Source: Selenomonadaceae bacterium (GTDB lineage Bacteria; Bacillota; Negativicutes; Selenomonadales; Selenomonadaceae). Taken from it: DNA of 54,487 nt. The notes beneath the pieces were generated by a model. That model was not told where the DNA came from. It worked only from the letters and a program-made list of their open reading frames with translations, and searched no databases. Location: the NCBI GenBank assembly GCA_017477125.1, contig JAFUXN010000110.1, positions 1 to 54,487 of the forward strand, given 5' to 3'. The translations under genes and the position numbers were made by a program. This document shows positions 1-8,962 of this stretch, one piece after another (position 1 is the stretch's first letter; the number at the start of each line of letters is the position of its first letter).

Positions 1-16
1 ATGAGAGGTTCAACCA

Positions 17-850
17 ATGAACAATCAAATCCGCGCGGAACATGCGATAATCGGCGGCTCGGGAACGCTGTCGAGCGACTTCCCCAACCGATTCCCCGCC
101 GTCGAGCTCATAGACGAGTTCAGTATCGAGACGCCCTACGGTCGAAGCCCGACGATGAGGCTGTTCGAGCTCAACGGTCGACGAGTGTTGACGTGTCGAA
201 TGCATGGCTGGCGGAGCGGAGTGACACGCGCCGATGCCTCTCGACAGATCTTTTGGCTGTTCAGAGAAGCGGGCGTGAGACACATCTTATCGGAAGGCGG
301 CGTCGGCACGGTCAACCGTCTGCTCGACCCGCGCGATCTTTTAATTCCCGATGATTATATCGATCTGTCGATGCGCAAAGACGTGATGCTCGACGGTCGA
401 TATCTTCTCATCATGCGCGACGCCCTCTGCCCGCGTTTGAGACGATTGTTGATCGCGTCGGCTCGAAAGTTTTACGACGGACGGATATTTGATCGCGGGA
501 CGTATGCGGTGACGGACGGTCGGCACTTCGAAAGCCCGTCGGAGATCGCGATGCTCAACGGTCGAGCGGACATCGTAGGACAGAGCTTGGCGCCCGAGGT
601 CTACTTGGCTCGAGAGATCGGCGCGTGCTATGCCAACCTGTCATTCGTGGTGAACTACGGCGAAGGCTTGACGGGCGGCTGGTCGCACGACACTCTTAAG
701 GATATCTTTTTCGACGACGCCGAGTTGATCGGCTCGATCCTGCTCGACGTGATCGGTTCGCTCGACGACGAGATCGATTGCGAATGTCGCTCGTTGCGCA
801 AGGAAACTCTGTTGAAGGACGTGTACACGACGGAGTCTGACAAAGGTTGA
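17..850 (+). CDS. MTAP-like purine nucleoside phosphorylase
   Basis: Predicted phosphorylase of the PNP/MTAP superfamily, which splits a purine nucleoside (in MTAP, 5'-methylthioadenosine) with phosphate in the cytoplasm. The 277-aa protein opens with a phosphate-loop-like IIGGSGTL (residues 11-18), has GGVGTVN near residue 95, the family pattern TDGRHFESPSEI near residue 165, then GRADIVGQSLAPEVYLARE and a late NYGEGLTGG. The ATG at 17 follows AGAGG at about position 4. The usual GHG..P...NYRAN segment is poorly conserved (MHGWRSGVTRADASRQ), so substrate may differ from methylthioadenosine. It overlaps azlC by 4 nt, so the three genes form one transcription unit whose promoter lies outside the window. 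Confidence 0.75.
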   Translation: MNNQIRAEHAIIGGSGTLSSDFPNRFPAVELIDEFSIETPYGRSPTMRLFELNGRRVLTCRMHGWRSGVTRADASRQIFWLFREAGVRHILSEGGVGTVNRLLDPRDLLIPDDYIDLSMRKDVMLDGRYLLIMRDALCPRLRRLLIASARKFYDGRIFDRGTYAVTDGRHFESPSEIAMLNGRADIVGQSLAPEVYLAREIGACYANLSFVVNYGEGLTGGWSHDTLKDIFFDDAELIGSILLDVIGSLDDEIDCECRSLRKETLLKDVYTTESDKG

Positions 851-1542
851 GTGACAGGAAGAAAATTTTATCGGCGTTGCGCGCGGCGTTCCCCTTCACC
901 GTCCCGATCATGACCGGCTTTTGTTTCCTGGGACTGGCGTACGGCATTTATATGAACGTGCTGGGGTTCGGCGTGCTCTACCCGACGTTGATGGCGGCGC
1001 TGATCTTCGGCGGCTCGTTAGAGTTTGTGGCGGCGACGATGTTGCTGGCGCCGTTCGCGCCGATCCAAACGTTTGCGGTGGCGGTGATGATCCAAGCGCG
1101 GCATCTGTTCTACGGGCTGGCGATGCTCGAGAAGTACAAAGGGCTCGGTCTCAAACGGCAGTACTTGATCTTCGGGCTGTGCGATGAGACGTTTGCGATC
1201 AACTGTTCGACGCGAGTGCCGAGCGGGATCGATCGCGGCTGGTTTTATTTTTGGGTGACGCTACTCAATCAATCGTATTGGGTGACGAGCGCGATGCTGG
1301 GCGGGCTGTTGGGCGAGGTGCTGACGTTCAACACGGAGGGGCTGGGCTTCGTGATGACGGCGATGTTCGTAGTGATCTGGCTCGAGCAGTTCTTGACGGA
1401 GGGGCGGCACGTGACGAGCCTGATCGGATTCGCGGCGTCGATGGCGTGCTTGATCGCATTCGGGAGCGATTCATTTCTGATCCCGTCGATGGTTTTGATT
1501 TTGATAGTGTTGACGGCATTTCGATTGAGGATAGAGCGATGA
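847..1542 (+). CDS. azlC: AzlC-family branched-chain amino acid exporter, large subunit
   Basis: Large subunit of the AzlCD inner-membrane permease family, known for export of branched-chain amino acids and analogues. The 231-aa protein is almost wholly hydrophobic, with about six membrane segments. It carries the family features of an N-terminal AFPFTVPIMTGF, a long Ala/Gly-rich helix (FGGSLEFVAATML) and QARHLFYGLAML followed by the conserved DETFA. It starts at TTG 847, overlapping the phosphorylase stop (TTGA), and its own stop overlaps the azlD start (ATGA), which suggests translational coupling. Confidence 0.88.
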   Translation: MSDRKKILSALRAAFPFTVPIMTGFCFLGLAYGIYMNVLGFGVLYPTLMAALIFGGSLEFVAATMLLAPFAPIQTFAVAVMIQARHLFYGLAMLEKYKGLGLKRQYLIFGLCDETFAINCSTRVPSGIDRGWFYFWVTLLNQSYWVTSAMLGGLLGEVLTFNTEGLGFVMTAMFVVIWLEQFLTEGRHVTSLIGFAASMACLIAFGSDSFLIPSMVLILIVLTAFRLRIER

Positions 1543-1871
1543 CATTCACCGAGCAGTTGATAACGATCGGGCTGTGCGTATTGGGGACGTACCTGACGCG
1601 CGCGTTGCCCTTCATGATTTTTTCCGAGAAGCGCGCGACGCCGAAATACATTCGATATTTGGGTGACGCGCTGCCGTCGGCGATCTTTGCGATGTTGGTA
1701 GTCTACTGTCTGAAGGACGTGAGCATCGTCGAGGGCAATCATGGACTGCCGGAGTTCTTATCGATCGTGTTGATCATCGTGTTGCACCTTCGATGGCGGC
1801 AGATGCTGATCTCGATATCGGGCGGCACGGTCTGCTATATGCTTTTGCTCCGATTGGTCTTCAACAGTTGA
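1539..1871 (+). CDS. azlD: AzlD-family small subunit of amino acid exporter
   Basis: Small partner of AzlC. The 110-aa protein has three to four membrane segments and the family signature TYLTRALPF at residues 15-23, followed by LGDALPSAIFAMLVVYCLKD. AzlD is required with AzlC to form the exporter in the family. The ATG at 1539 overlaps the azlC stop by 4 nt. A strong bidirectional terminator follows 3 nt after the stop. Confidence 0.88.
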   Translation: MTFTEQLITIGLCVLGTYLTRALPFMIFSEKRATPKYIRYLGDALPSAIFAMLVVYCLKDVSIVEGNHGLPEFLSIVLIIVLHLRWRQMLISISGGTVCYMLLLRLVFNS

Positions 1872-1873
1872 GC

Positions 1874-1912
1874 AAAAAAATCCCCCGCGCGGAGCGGAGG
1901 ATCATTTTTTTT
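1874..1912. terminator. Bidirectional intrinsic terminator between azlD and nrdD
   Basis: A 9-bp stem with one mismatch (1880-1888 with 1894-1902) has a 5-nt loop. A-run 1874-1880 lies on the left and a T-run from 1905 on the right, so it can stop transcription from both convergent genes. Its centre holds a one-mismatch copy of the iterated palindrome TCCGCGCGGA. Confidence 0.85.
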
Positions 1913-4097
1913 ATTTGATCCGATCGAGATGTTTGAACGAGCCGAGAATTTTTTCCTTCCGAAGGCAATGAGGGCACTGATTTTGAATGATGCCGGTGAA
2001 GCCGCAGACGGGGTCGCGATCGACGGGGTGATTGATTGAGAAGTAGCCCATATCGGCGTCGTGCATGGCGCGAACCAACTTCTCAAACGCCTTGACGTTG
2101 CGAGAAGCGTCGGCATTCATCTCGATGTAAGCGATATGCCCCGCGTTGCAGAGCGCGTGGTAGGGAGCCTCGATGCGAATCTTGTCGAGCGCCTTGATCG
2201 GGAAGTAAACGGGCACGTGGCTCGAATTGGTCATGTAATCGCGATCGGTGACGTTCTTGATGATGCCGAACTTCTCTCGATTGGCGCGCTGAAATGATCC
2301 GGCGGTCGACTCGGCGGGCGTGGCGAAGGTGGTCCAATTGCGTTGCTCCGCCTTTGCAAACTCGTCGGTGCGATGACGGAGGTGCGCGACGATCTTCAGC
2401 CCGAGCTGTTGAGCCTCTTCCGATTGACCGTGATGCTTGCCGACGAGCACGACGAGGCATTCGGCGAGCCCGCAGAATCCGATCGAGTAAGACGCATGCT
2501 TGAGCACTTCTTCAATGGTGTCGTTCGACGAAAATTTTTCGCTGTCGAGCCAAACGTGTTGCTCCATGAGGAACGGATAATTATAAAAGTGCTTCTTCTT
2601 GATGGTTTCCAAGCGCAACAGAATGTAATCGTGGCTGAGCTGAATGTAGTGGTCGAACAGCGCGAAGAACTGTTGGAGATCGCCGCCCGCCTCGAGCGCG
2701 AGCTTTGGCAGATTGATGGTGACGAAGGCGAAGTTGCCGCGCGAGCCCGATTGTTCGGGACCGTTGAGGTTCGCCATCACTCGAGTGCGACAGCCCATGG
2801 TCGCGACGCACGAGTTGTAATCGCCCGGCTTATAGTATTGCAGATTGTAGGGCGCATCGATGTTGACGAAATTCGGGAAGAGACGGCGCGCGCTGACCTT
2901 GCACGCCTTGAGGAACAGATCATAATTGGGATCGGACGGATTATAATTGACGCCGGCTTTGAGTTGAAAGACGCTGATGGGGAAGATGGGCGTCTCGCTG
3001 TTGCCGAGACCGGCATCGATGGCGTTGAGGACTTCGCGCGTGGCGAGCCGACCTTCGGGCGAAGTATCCATGCCGTAATTGATCGAGCTGAACGGGACTT
3101 GAGCGCCGGCGCGCGAGTGAAGCGTGTTGAAGTTATGAATGAGCGCCTCCATTGCCTGATGAGTTTCCTCTTCGACGTCGGCGCATGCCTGACGATAAAT
3201 TTTCTCCGCCAACTTCCGATCGCCGACTGCTTTTGCGATCTCGTCGACAGCCGACGGATTATTTTTTTCGGCATAACGGCATTGCTCGAAATTAATTTTA
3301 TCGGCGTTGAAAGACGAATCAAAGTAAACGGCGGCGCGCTGAATTTCCGAGGTTACAGCCTTCTTGAACGACTTGCGAATGCCTTCCGCCATGGCGTAAT
3401 CGAAAGCGTTGATGGATTGTCCGCCGAACATGTCATTTTGATTGGATTGGATTGCGATGCATGCAAGCGACGCGTAGGATCGGATCGAATTGGGTTCGCG
3501 AAGGAAGCCGTGACCCGTCGAGAAGCCGCCGTGAAACAGTTTGAGCAGATCGATCTGACAGCAATTGAATGTGATCAGCGAGAAGTCCTTGTCGTGGATA
3601 TGAATGAAATTCTCTCGATCGGCGTCGACAAACTTCTCGGGCAGGACGTAGTTATCGACGAAGAACTTTGCGCCCTCGGCTCCGAGCTTGAGCATCACGC
3701 CCATTGACGCGTTGGCATTGATGTTGGCGTTATCGCGTTTGAAATCGACGTCCTCGGAGTTGGCGAAGAAGATATCGCGATAAACCTCCATGAGATTTCG
3801 TTGCGCCTCACGACGTCGGGCGTGCTTCTCTCGATAGACGATGAATTGTTTGGCGACGTCGAAAAAGCCGTGCTGCATGAGCGCGCGCTCGACGATGTCT
3901 TGAATTTCCTCAACGCCGATGCTGTCACTGTCGGCGATGGCGGTTTCGACGGCGTTGGTCACGCGCTCGAGGTCGGCGGCGGATAATTTATCGCGCGGCG
4001 TGGAGGCGTCGCGATTGGCTCCGGCTATTGCGTTGAAGATTTTCGATCGATTATAGCTGACTGTTGAGCCGGAGCGCTTGGTCACAGTCCTCAACAT
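1911..4097 (-). CDS. nrdD: Anaerobic (class III) ribonucleoside-triphosphate reductase, C-terminus atypical
   Basis: Makes deoxyribonucleotides without oxygen, normally through a glycyl radical installed by the NrdG activase; nrdG is not in this window. The 728-aa protein has an N-terminal ATP-cone region (TVTKRSGSTVSYNRSKI) and a catalytic barrel with FNCCQIDLL, SLACIAIQSNQNDMFGGQS, LHSRAGAQVPFSSINYG and the family motif CVATMGCRTRV. ATG 4097 is chosen because GAGGAG lies 7 nt upstream; an in-frame ATG at 4130 has no such site. Two oddities: the first zinc CxxC is DPVC, keeping only the second Cys (the later CPHC is intact), and the protein ends 17 residues after CPHC without the RVxGY glycyl-radical motif. 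None of the three leftward frames supplies it. Family identity is certain; activity is doubtful. Confidence 0.9.
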   Translation of the reverse strand: MLRTVTKRSGSTVSYNRSKIFNAIAGANRDASTPRDKLSAADLERVTNAVETAIADSDSIGVEEIQDIVERALMQHGFFDVAKQFIVYREKHARRREAQRNLMEVYRDIFFANSEDVDFKRDNANINANASMGVMLKLGAEGAKFFVDNYVLPEKFVDADRENFIHIHDKDFSLITFNCCQIDLLKLFHGGFSTGHGFLREPNSIRSYASLACIAIQSNQNDMFGGQSINAFDYAMAEGIRKSFKKAVTSEIQRAAVYFDSSFNADKINFEQCRYAEKNNPSAVDEIAKAVGDRKLAEKIYRQACADVEEETHQAMEALIHNFNTLHSRAGAQVPFSSINYGMDTSPEGRLATREVLNAIDAGLGNSETPIFPISVFQLKAGVNYNPSDPNYDLFLKACKVSARRLFPNFVNIDAPYNLQYYKPGDYNSCVATMGCRTRVMANLNGPEQSGSRGNFAFVTINLPKLALEAGGDLQQFFALFDHYIQLSHDYILLRLETIKKKHFYNYPFLMEQHVWLDSEKFSSNDTIEEVLKHASYSIGFCGLAECLVVLVGKHHGQSEEAQQLGLKIVAHLRHRTDEFAKAEQRNWTTFATPAESTAGSFQRANREKFGIIKNVTDRDYMTNSSHVPVYFPIKALDKIRIEAPYHALCNAGHIAYIEMNADASRNVKAFEKLVRAMHDADMGYFSINHPVDRDPVCGFTGIIQNQCPHCLRKEKILGSFKHLDRIK

Positions 4098-4172
4098 GAT
4101 ATCTCTCCTCGAAAAAATACTGTCGTTCATTCTAGCAAATAGTGGGAATCACTTCAACGATAAAGCTACGGA

Positions 4173-4201
4173 TTGACAAATCGTATAGGTATAGGTATAA
4201 T
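4173..4201 (+). promoter_or_regulatory. Perfect consensus sigma-70-type promoter for the DUF1919 gene
   Basis: TTGACA at 4173-4178, a 17-nt spacer and TATAAT at 4196-4201 match the housekeeping consensus exactly. The spacer and -10 include three tandem copies of a GTATAG/GTATAA hexamer. The predicted start near 4208 gives an untranslated leader of about 88 nt before the gene at 4296. Confidence 0.85.
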
Positions 4202-4295
4202 CTTCAAGGTCATCTTACGCTACATTTCCGCAAGCTTTAATATATACGCGCGATCGAATAACACAATTGGTTTTTGAAGAAGGAGTCAATGTCCG

Positions 4296-5228
4296 GTGAT
4301 AAAAGTCTTGGTTTATATTGCAGGGAGAGATGTTCATAATCTAAATCCGGCTCTGCAAAAACTGGTCGAGCTCTACCCAAAAGTTGACGTTAGGATCATT
4401 GGAGCGATGGGAGTATACCCCTTGAAGGATTCCACAGGGACAGATTTTCCGTTTTTCCGATTGCAGGATATTGGCAATCTGGAATTTGATTTTGTGCTGG
4501 TGACCGGTGGCAGTGATGATATAAACGGTTTGGCACCCGATGTTCATTTTGGCGATGTGCTTTCTCAATTGAGAAGTGCAAACGTCCCCGAGCATAAAAT
4601 TCTTTTGGATAGAGTAATTTGCGTCCCATTATTTACCTTCGAAAAGTACGAACGGCTGAAGAAATCCAAGCCAACCATTTTTGCAATGAATTGCTTTGGA
4701 GGCGTGGTTTATCATAGATTCGGGTTACCCTTCTACTCGCCGCTGATCAACATGTTCATGTTGGAAGCAGATTTCATGAAATTCTTAAGAGATCCGATGA
4801 AGTATATCAACACAGAGCTTAGGTTTCATAAATGGTATGAAGATCAGAGAGGTATAGATGGGAGGTATCCTCTGTTCATCTTAGGCGATGACGTAATCGT
4901 CCACATGAACCATTATGGGCAATTGGGCGCCGACTTCGCAAAAATGAAGTGGGATGAGCGCAAGAGCAGAATCAATTGGTTCAATGTAATTCCCGTTATT
5001 TACACTTCGAAACCTGAGGTTGCGGCGGAATTCGATGACCTTCCTTTTGCAAAGAAGGTTTGTTTCGTTCCTTTCAAATCCGAAAAACCCTCTGCTTATT
5101 ACCTTGATAAAATTCTTGACGGCAACAAAGGACTCAGTGACTTGGCAAATCGCTTTGGTCTGGGACATAACAGTTATAATTACGATATATGGGATATGCT
5201 GTTGTACGGTAAAAAATCCTATTACTGA
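4296..5228 (+). CDS. DUF1919 family protein (likely polysaccharide-modification enzyme)
   Basis: A 310-aa protein. The C-terminal two thirds match the DUF1919 family seen in capsule and exopolysaccharide clusters: [19 protein letters not shown] near residue 131, then [26 protein letters not shown] near residue 193, and [16 protein letters not shown]. The N-terminal about 120 residues resemble a Rossmann-like nucleotide- or sugar-binding fold (VLVTGGSDD). Biochemical activity is unknown. GTG 4296 follows AGGAG at 4281-4285; the ATG at 4289 is in another frame and stops quickly. The gene is visibly richer in A+T than its neighbours and sits alone beside tRNA-Arg with its own promoter, which suggests horizontal acquisition (inference). 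Confidence 0.75.
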   Translation: MIKVLVYIAGRDVHNLNPALQKLVELYPKVDVRIIGAMGVYPLKDSTGTDFPFFRLQDIGNLEFDFVLVTGGSDDINGLAPDVHFGDVLSQLRSANVPEHKILLDRVICVPLFTFEKYERLKKSKPTIFAMNCFGGVVYHRFGLPFYSPLINMFMLEADFMKFLRDPMKYINTELRFHKWYEDQRGIDGRYPLFILGDDVIVHMNHYGQLGADFAKMKWDERKSRINWFNVIPVIYTSKPEVAAEFDDLPFAKKVCFVPFKSEKPSAYYLDKILDGNKGLSDLANRFGLGHNSYNYDIWDMLLYGKKSYY

Positions 5229-5243
5229 TCAAACATAAAATCA

Positions 5244-5272
5244 TTGACAGCCCGTTGGGCGTCTGATACAAT
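5244..5272 (+). promoter_or_regulatory. Promoter of tRNA-Arg
   Basis: TTGACA at 5244-5249, a 17-nt spacer and TACAAT at 5267-5272, ending 17 nt before the mature tRNA. One mismatch to the housekeeping consensus. Confidence 0.8.
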
Positions 5273-5289
5273 TTCCCCTGTGGTTTCAT

Positions 5290-5366
<77 letters not shown>

Positions 5367-5435
5367 TCATTGAGATTAATGTCGGCGAGGTCGTTGGTTG
5401 CGGTCTCGCCGTTTCAGTTGAAAGGAACGATCACT

Positions 5436-7043
5436 TTGTCGCAGCTCATCGACGAGATCAATCGGCGACGAACATTCGCCATCATCTCCCACCCCGACGC
5501 CGGCAAAACCACTCTCACCGAAAAACTTCTCCTCTACGGAGGAGCGATCCACCTCGCCGGCTCGATCAAGGCGCGCAAGGCTCAACGCCACGCCGTCAGC
5601 GATTGGATGGAGATCGAAAAGCAACGCGGCATCTCCGTCACCAGCTCCGTCCTTCAATTCGATTACGACGGTTGCCGCATCAATATCCTCGACACGCCCG
5701 GGCATCAGGATTTCAGCGAAGACACCTACCGCACGCTCATGGCGGTCGACAGCGCGGTGATGGTGATCGACGCGGCTAAAGGCGTGGAGGCTCAAACCAA
5801 GAAATTATTTAAAGTTTGTCGTCAACGGCGCATTCCGATCTTCACCTTCGTCAATAAGCTCGATCGCTACGGGAAGGTGCCGCTCGATCTGATCGACGAG
5901 ATTGAGAACGTGCTCGGCATTCGCGCCTATCCGATGAACTGGCCCGTCGGCATCGACGGCAATTATCTCGGCGTGTTCGACCGTCAGAAGAACCGCGTTG
6001 AGCTCTTCGCCGAAGACACTTCCCACGGTCAGACCGAAAGGATCAGTGAGACATTCGCCGCCGACGATCCCGTTATGATTGATCGGATCGGTCAAGAGAC
6101 TTACGATAATCTTCAAGACGATCTCATGTTGCTCGACGAGGCGGGCGATACTTTTGATCGATCGAAGGTCGATGCCGGCGATCTCACTCCCGTGTTCTTC
6201 GGCTCCGCCATGACCAACTTCGGCGTGCAGAATTTCTTGGAGGAGTATCTTCGATTGGCGCCGCCGCCCGCTCCGCGCTTGAGCTCGGACGGCATCATCG
6301 AGCCCGACGATCAAAAGTTTTCGGCGTTCGTGTTCAAAATCCAAGCGAACATGAATCCTGCGCATCGCGATCGGTTGGCGTTCATCAGAATCTGCTCGGG
6401 TAAGTTCGAGCGCAACATGCAAGTGTGGCATGCGCCGTCCGACAAGCTGATCAAACTCGCTCAGCCTCAACAGTTCCTCGCGCAGGATCGTCAGATCATC
6501 GATGAGGCGTTCCCGGGAGATATCGTCGGGCTGTTCGATCCCGGCGTGTTCGGCATCGGCGACACCTTGACCGACGCCGCTCATAAATTTAAATTTGAGG
6601 ATTTCCCGGTGTTTCCGCCCGAAAAATTTGCTCGAGTGCAAGCGAAGGACACGCTCAAGCGCAAGCAGTTCGTCAAAGGGATCGAGCAGTTGACGCAGGA
6701 GGGCGCCGTTCAATTGTTCAACCAGGTCGGCGCGGGAACCGAATCGTTTGTGGTCGGCACCGTCGGCACGTTGCAGTTCGAAGTCCTTCAGTATCGATTG
6801 AAAAGCGAATACGGCGTCGACGTCCTGTTGACCATGCTGCCGTTCGAAGTCGCGCGCTGGCTCCGCGCGGAGGACGGTCGAGCGATCACGCCGTCGACAT
6901 TGAGAGGAGCAGACCGCGGCATGTTCGTGGTCGATCGGGACGATCAACCCGTGCTGTTGGTCGAAAATGAATGGTCGCTCGGTTGGATCAGGGACAATAA
7001 TCCGAAACTGATCCTCAGCCCCGTGCCGTTCGCCGACGAATAA
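5436..7043 (+). CDS. prfC: Peptide chain release factor 3 (RF3 GTPase)
   Basis: Translational GTPase that recycles RF1/RF2 from the ribosome after termination. The 535-aa length fits the family. It has the RF3 N-terminus RRRTFAIISHPDAGKTTLTE with its Walker A loop, DTPGHQDF (G3), NKLDR (G4), and the elongation-factor-like domains II and III. The TTG at 5436 is chosen because GAAAGGA lies about 9 nt upstream and the product MSQLIDEINRRRTF aligns with the normal RF3 start. A longer form from TTG 5370 would begin 4 nt after the tRNA and adds no family sequence. It ends at a bidirectional terminator shared with rnhA. Confidence 0.93.
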   Translation: MSQLIDEINRRRTFAIISHPDAGKTTLTEKLLLYGGAIHLAGSIKARKAQRHAVSDWMEIEKQRGISVTSSVLQFDYDGCRINILDTPGHQDFSEDTYRTLMAVDSAVMVIDAAKGVEAQTKKLFKVCRQRRIPIFTFVNKLDRYGKVPLDLIDEIENVLGIRAYPMNWPVGIDGNYLGVFDRQKNRVELFAEDTSHGQTERISETFAADDPVMIDRIGQETYDNLQDDLMLLDEAGDTFDRSKVDAGDLTPVFFGSAMTNFGVQNFLEEYLRLAPPPAPRLSSDGIIEPDDQKFSAFVFKIQANMNPAHRDRLAFIRICSGKFERNMQVWHAPSDKLIKLAQPQQFLAQDRQIIDEAFPGDIVGLFDPGVFGIGDTLTDAAHKFKFEDFPVFPPEKFARVQAKDTLKRKQFVKGIEQLTQEGAVQLFNQVGAGTESFVVGTVGTLQFEVLQYRLKSEYGVDVLLTMLPFEVARWLRAEDGRAITPSTLRGADRGMFVVDRDDQPVLLVENEWSLGWIRDNNPKLILSPVPFADE

Positions 7044-7046
7044 TTT

Positions 7047-7085
7047 AAAAGACCGCCGAGAGTTTCAGCGGTCTTATTTTTTTTG
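7047..7085. terminator. Bidirectional terminator between prfC and rnhA
   Basis: Stem AAGACCGC (7049-7056) pairs perfectly with GCGGTCTT (7068-7075) around an 11-nt loop. A T-run at 7077-7084 serves prfC, and the A residues at 7047-7050 give a short T-run for the opposite strand. Confidence 0.85.
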
Positions 7086-7541
7086 TCAACGGCGTCGACC
7101 CGATTGAAATCGTTTTGCTTGAGCTCGAGCCAATTGATCGCAATGCTCGTTGAACTGATCGCCCACATGCCCGCGCACCCAATTGAATTTCACGTCGCGC
7201 GTCATCATCAACTCGTCGAGCTCCAACCATAAATCTTGATTGAGCACCGGCGTGCCCGACGACGTCACCCAGCCGCGCCGCTTCCAATTGACCAGCCAGC
7301 CCTTCTCGAACGCGTTCCTCAAATATTGGCTGTCGGTGAAAACCTCAATCGAACTGCCGACCGTCGAAGTGCGCAACGCCTCGAGCGCCGCCGTCATCTC
7401 CATGCGATTGTTTGTCGTGCGAGCCGCGCCGCCCGATAACTCTTTGAACTCGCCCGTCTCGCGATCGATCATCACCGCCGCCCAACCGCCCGCTCCCGGA
7501 TTGCCCAGGCACGAGCCATCGGTGTACACCACATAATTCAT
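7086..7541 (-). CDS. rnhA: Ribonuclease HI
   Basis: Cleaves the RNA strand of RNA-DNA hybrids. The 151-aa protein carries the full catalytic set at family spacing: D8 (YTDGSC), E48 (NRMEM), D70 (FTDSQY), H125 (VRGHVG) and D135 (HCDQLA). ATG 7541 is preferred because GAGGG precedes it by 8 nt; the TTG at 7556 lies over the stop of the upstream gene and has no clear site. It is the last gene of a leftward unit starting at least at the acyltransferase, 11 nt after the MEMO/AMMECR1 gene. Confidence 0.95.
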   Translation of the reverse strand: MNYVVYTDGSCLGNPGAGGWAAVMIDRETGEFKELSGGAARTTNNRMEMTAALEALRTSTVGSSIEVFTDSQYLRNAFEKGWLVNWKRRGWVTSSGTPVLNQDLWLELDELMMTRDVKFNWVRGHVGDQFNEHCDQLARAQAKRFQSGRRR

Positions 7542-7552
7542 CGGCGACGCCC

Positions 7553-8950
7553 TCAATGATGTCGAACGACTTCAAATCGCCACAGATTGATCGATTCCGT
7601 TGTCGGGATGCCGCCCTTGCGCATCGCAATCTTCACCTGCTCCTCAACCGTGTCAACTCCGTCGAGATCGGGCAACAACAACCCGCGCCGTCCCTTGCTC
7701 TCAACGATCACTCCGTACCGCTTCACGTCGAGATCATTCATGCTGAACACCCGTTCGGGCTCGCCCAACACGTCAACGCTGTACTCGAGCTCGTTGAGTT
7801 CATCGACCGTCACCGGAGAGAAGCGCGGATCACGTGAGCACGCCGACACCGCATTCTGCACAATCTCCAATGCGATCGAATCTCGCGTCGGCGCGATCGT
7901 CCCGATGCACCCGCGCAATTGTCCGTTCTTGTGCAGAGACACGAACGCCCCCGCTCGTCGCTCGAGCATGTCACTCGGCAATCCCTTCGGCAGTTCGCTC
8001 AACGGCGTCTTGGTCTTGACAAACGTTTCGAGGCTCAATCGCGCCAGCCGCACATACTCATCTTCTTCCGCCTTCCGACGAGCGAGCGCGCGCCTCTTCT
8101 CCTCCTCCAATTGTCGAGCAAAGTCCCGATTGGGATCGCTGCCCTTGATCCCGATCCACGCCACGCCGTAGCCCACCCCGAACGGTCCTTCGTATGACAG
8201 CTGTTGGCAATCGACGTTCTTCTTGTCGAGCGCGCCCGCCATGATCCAAAACGACCTCAGCCCGCACTCCGCCGCCCGCTCGCAAAATGCGTTGTCCATC
8301 ATCAACATCGACAGGAAGTCGCCGCCGCCGATGTACTTCATGATCTGCTCGTCGAACGCCGGTCCTTCATCAACGTAGCCGTAAGGACCATCTGATTTCA
8401 ATTTGTGCGAAAGGTCGCCGCTCGCCACGTACATCACTCGACGGTTGAGTTGATCAGCCGTCTGCGATATCAACTGCCCGAGCCGATAATGCTCCGCGTT
8501 CGATTGTCCGCTCAATCCGATCCGCACGACCTTCACCTTGCCGAAGTCGATCCCCGCCTGCTCAAGGAACTTCAACGGGATCAACGTGCCGTGATCGAGT
8601 GACGCATCGCGCTCGCCGAACGTTCCCGCGCGCAGTTCGTTGGCGGCGGCGTTATCCGACAGCGCCTTGACGAACTCGGTGTCGTAGTCGACGCTGATGC
8701 TGACGTCGGGCGCACGGAACCGCGCAAAATTCCCCGTCGCTCGCTCGCCCGGCGAGATGTGGAAGTAATCCGCATAGAGGATCGAATGCGGACTGCTGAC
8801 GACGATCGTTTCGGGGTTGAGCGCCGCCGCCAATCTCGACACCTTCTTATATGCGTCGATGGTCTTTTGGATTTTGCGCTCCTCGCCGTGCCCGACCTCG
8901 GGCATGATGATCGGCGGGTGGGGCACCACCATTGCTGCCAATATCGACAT
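7553..8950 (-). CDS. MEMO-like dioxygenase domain fused to AMMECR1 domain
   Basis: A 465-aa two-domain protein of the AmmeMemoRadiSam type, a conserved system of unknown biochemical role. Residues about 1-265 form a class III extradiol dioxygenase/MEMO fold with its metal-binding histidine positions: VVPHPP (H11), VVSSPHSILYADYF (H55), LDHGTLIPL and ASGDLSHKL. Residues about 285-465 are the AMMECR1 domain with its hallmark LRGCIGT. The two parts are joined by a charged helical linker rich in E, K and R. ATG 8950 has AGGAG 8 nt upstream; the in-frame GTG at 8959 overlaps that site. The radical-SAM partner that completes the system is not in the window. Confidence 0.9.
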   Translation of the reverse strand: MSILAAMVVPHPPIIMPEVGHGEERKIQKTIDAYKKVSRLAAALNPETIVVSSPHSILYADYFHISPGERATGNFARFRAPDVSISVDYDTEFVKALSDNAAANELRAGTFGERDASLDHGTLIPLKFLEQAGIDFGKVKVVRIGLSGQSNAEHYRLGQLISQTADQLNRRVMYVASGDLSHKLKSDGPYGYVDEGPAFDEQIMKYIGGGDFLSMLMMDNAFCERAAECGLRSFWIMAGALDKKNVDCQQLSYEGPFGVGYGVAWIGIKGSDPNRDFARQLEEEKRRALARRKAEEDEYVRLARLSLETFVKTKTPLSELPKGLPSDMLERRAGAFVSLHKNGQLRGCIGTIAPTRDSIALEIVQNAVSACSRDPRFSPVTVDELNELEYSVDVLGEPERVFSMNDLDVKRYGVIVESKGRRGLLLPDLDGVDTVEEQVKIAMRKGGIPTTESINLWRFEVVRHH

Positions 8951-8962
8951 TTTGATCACTCC

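Noticed and set aside
1..354. Frame starting at position 1 (117 codons)
   Set aside because: Out-of-frame overlap of the phosphorylase gene with no family match; the ATG at 17 is preceded by AGAGG.
2343..3707. 454-codon plus-strand open frame opposite nrdD
   Set aside because: Antisense shadow of a recognised gene; no ribosome site or family motif.
5370..5435. N-terminal extension of prfC from TTG 5370
   Set aside because: It begins 4 nt after the tRNA and adds non-family residues; TTG 5436 has the ribosome site and the family start.
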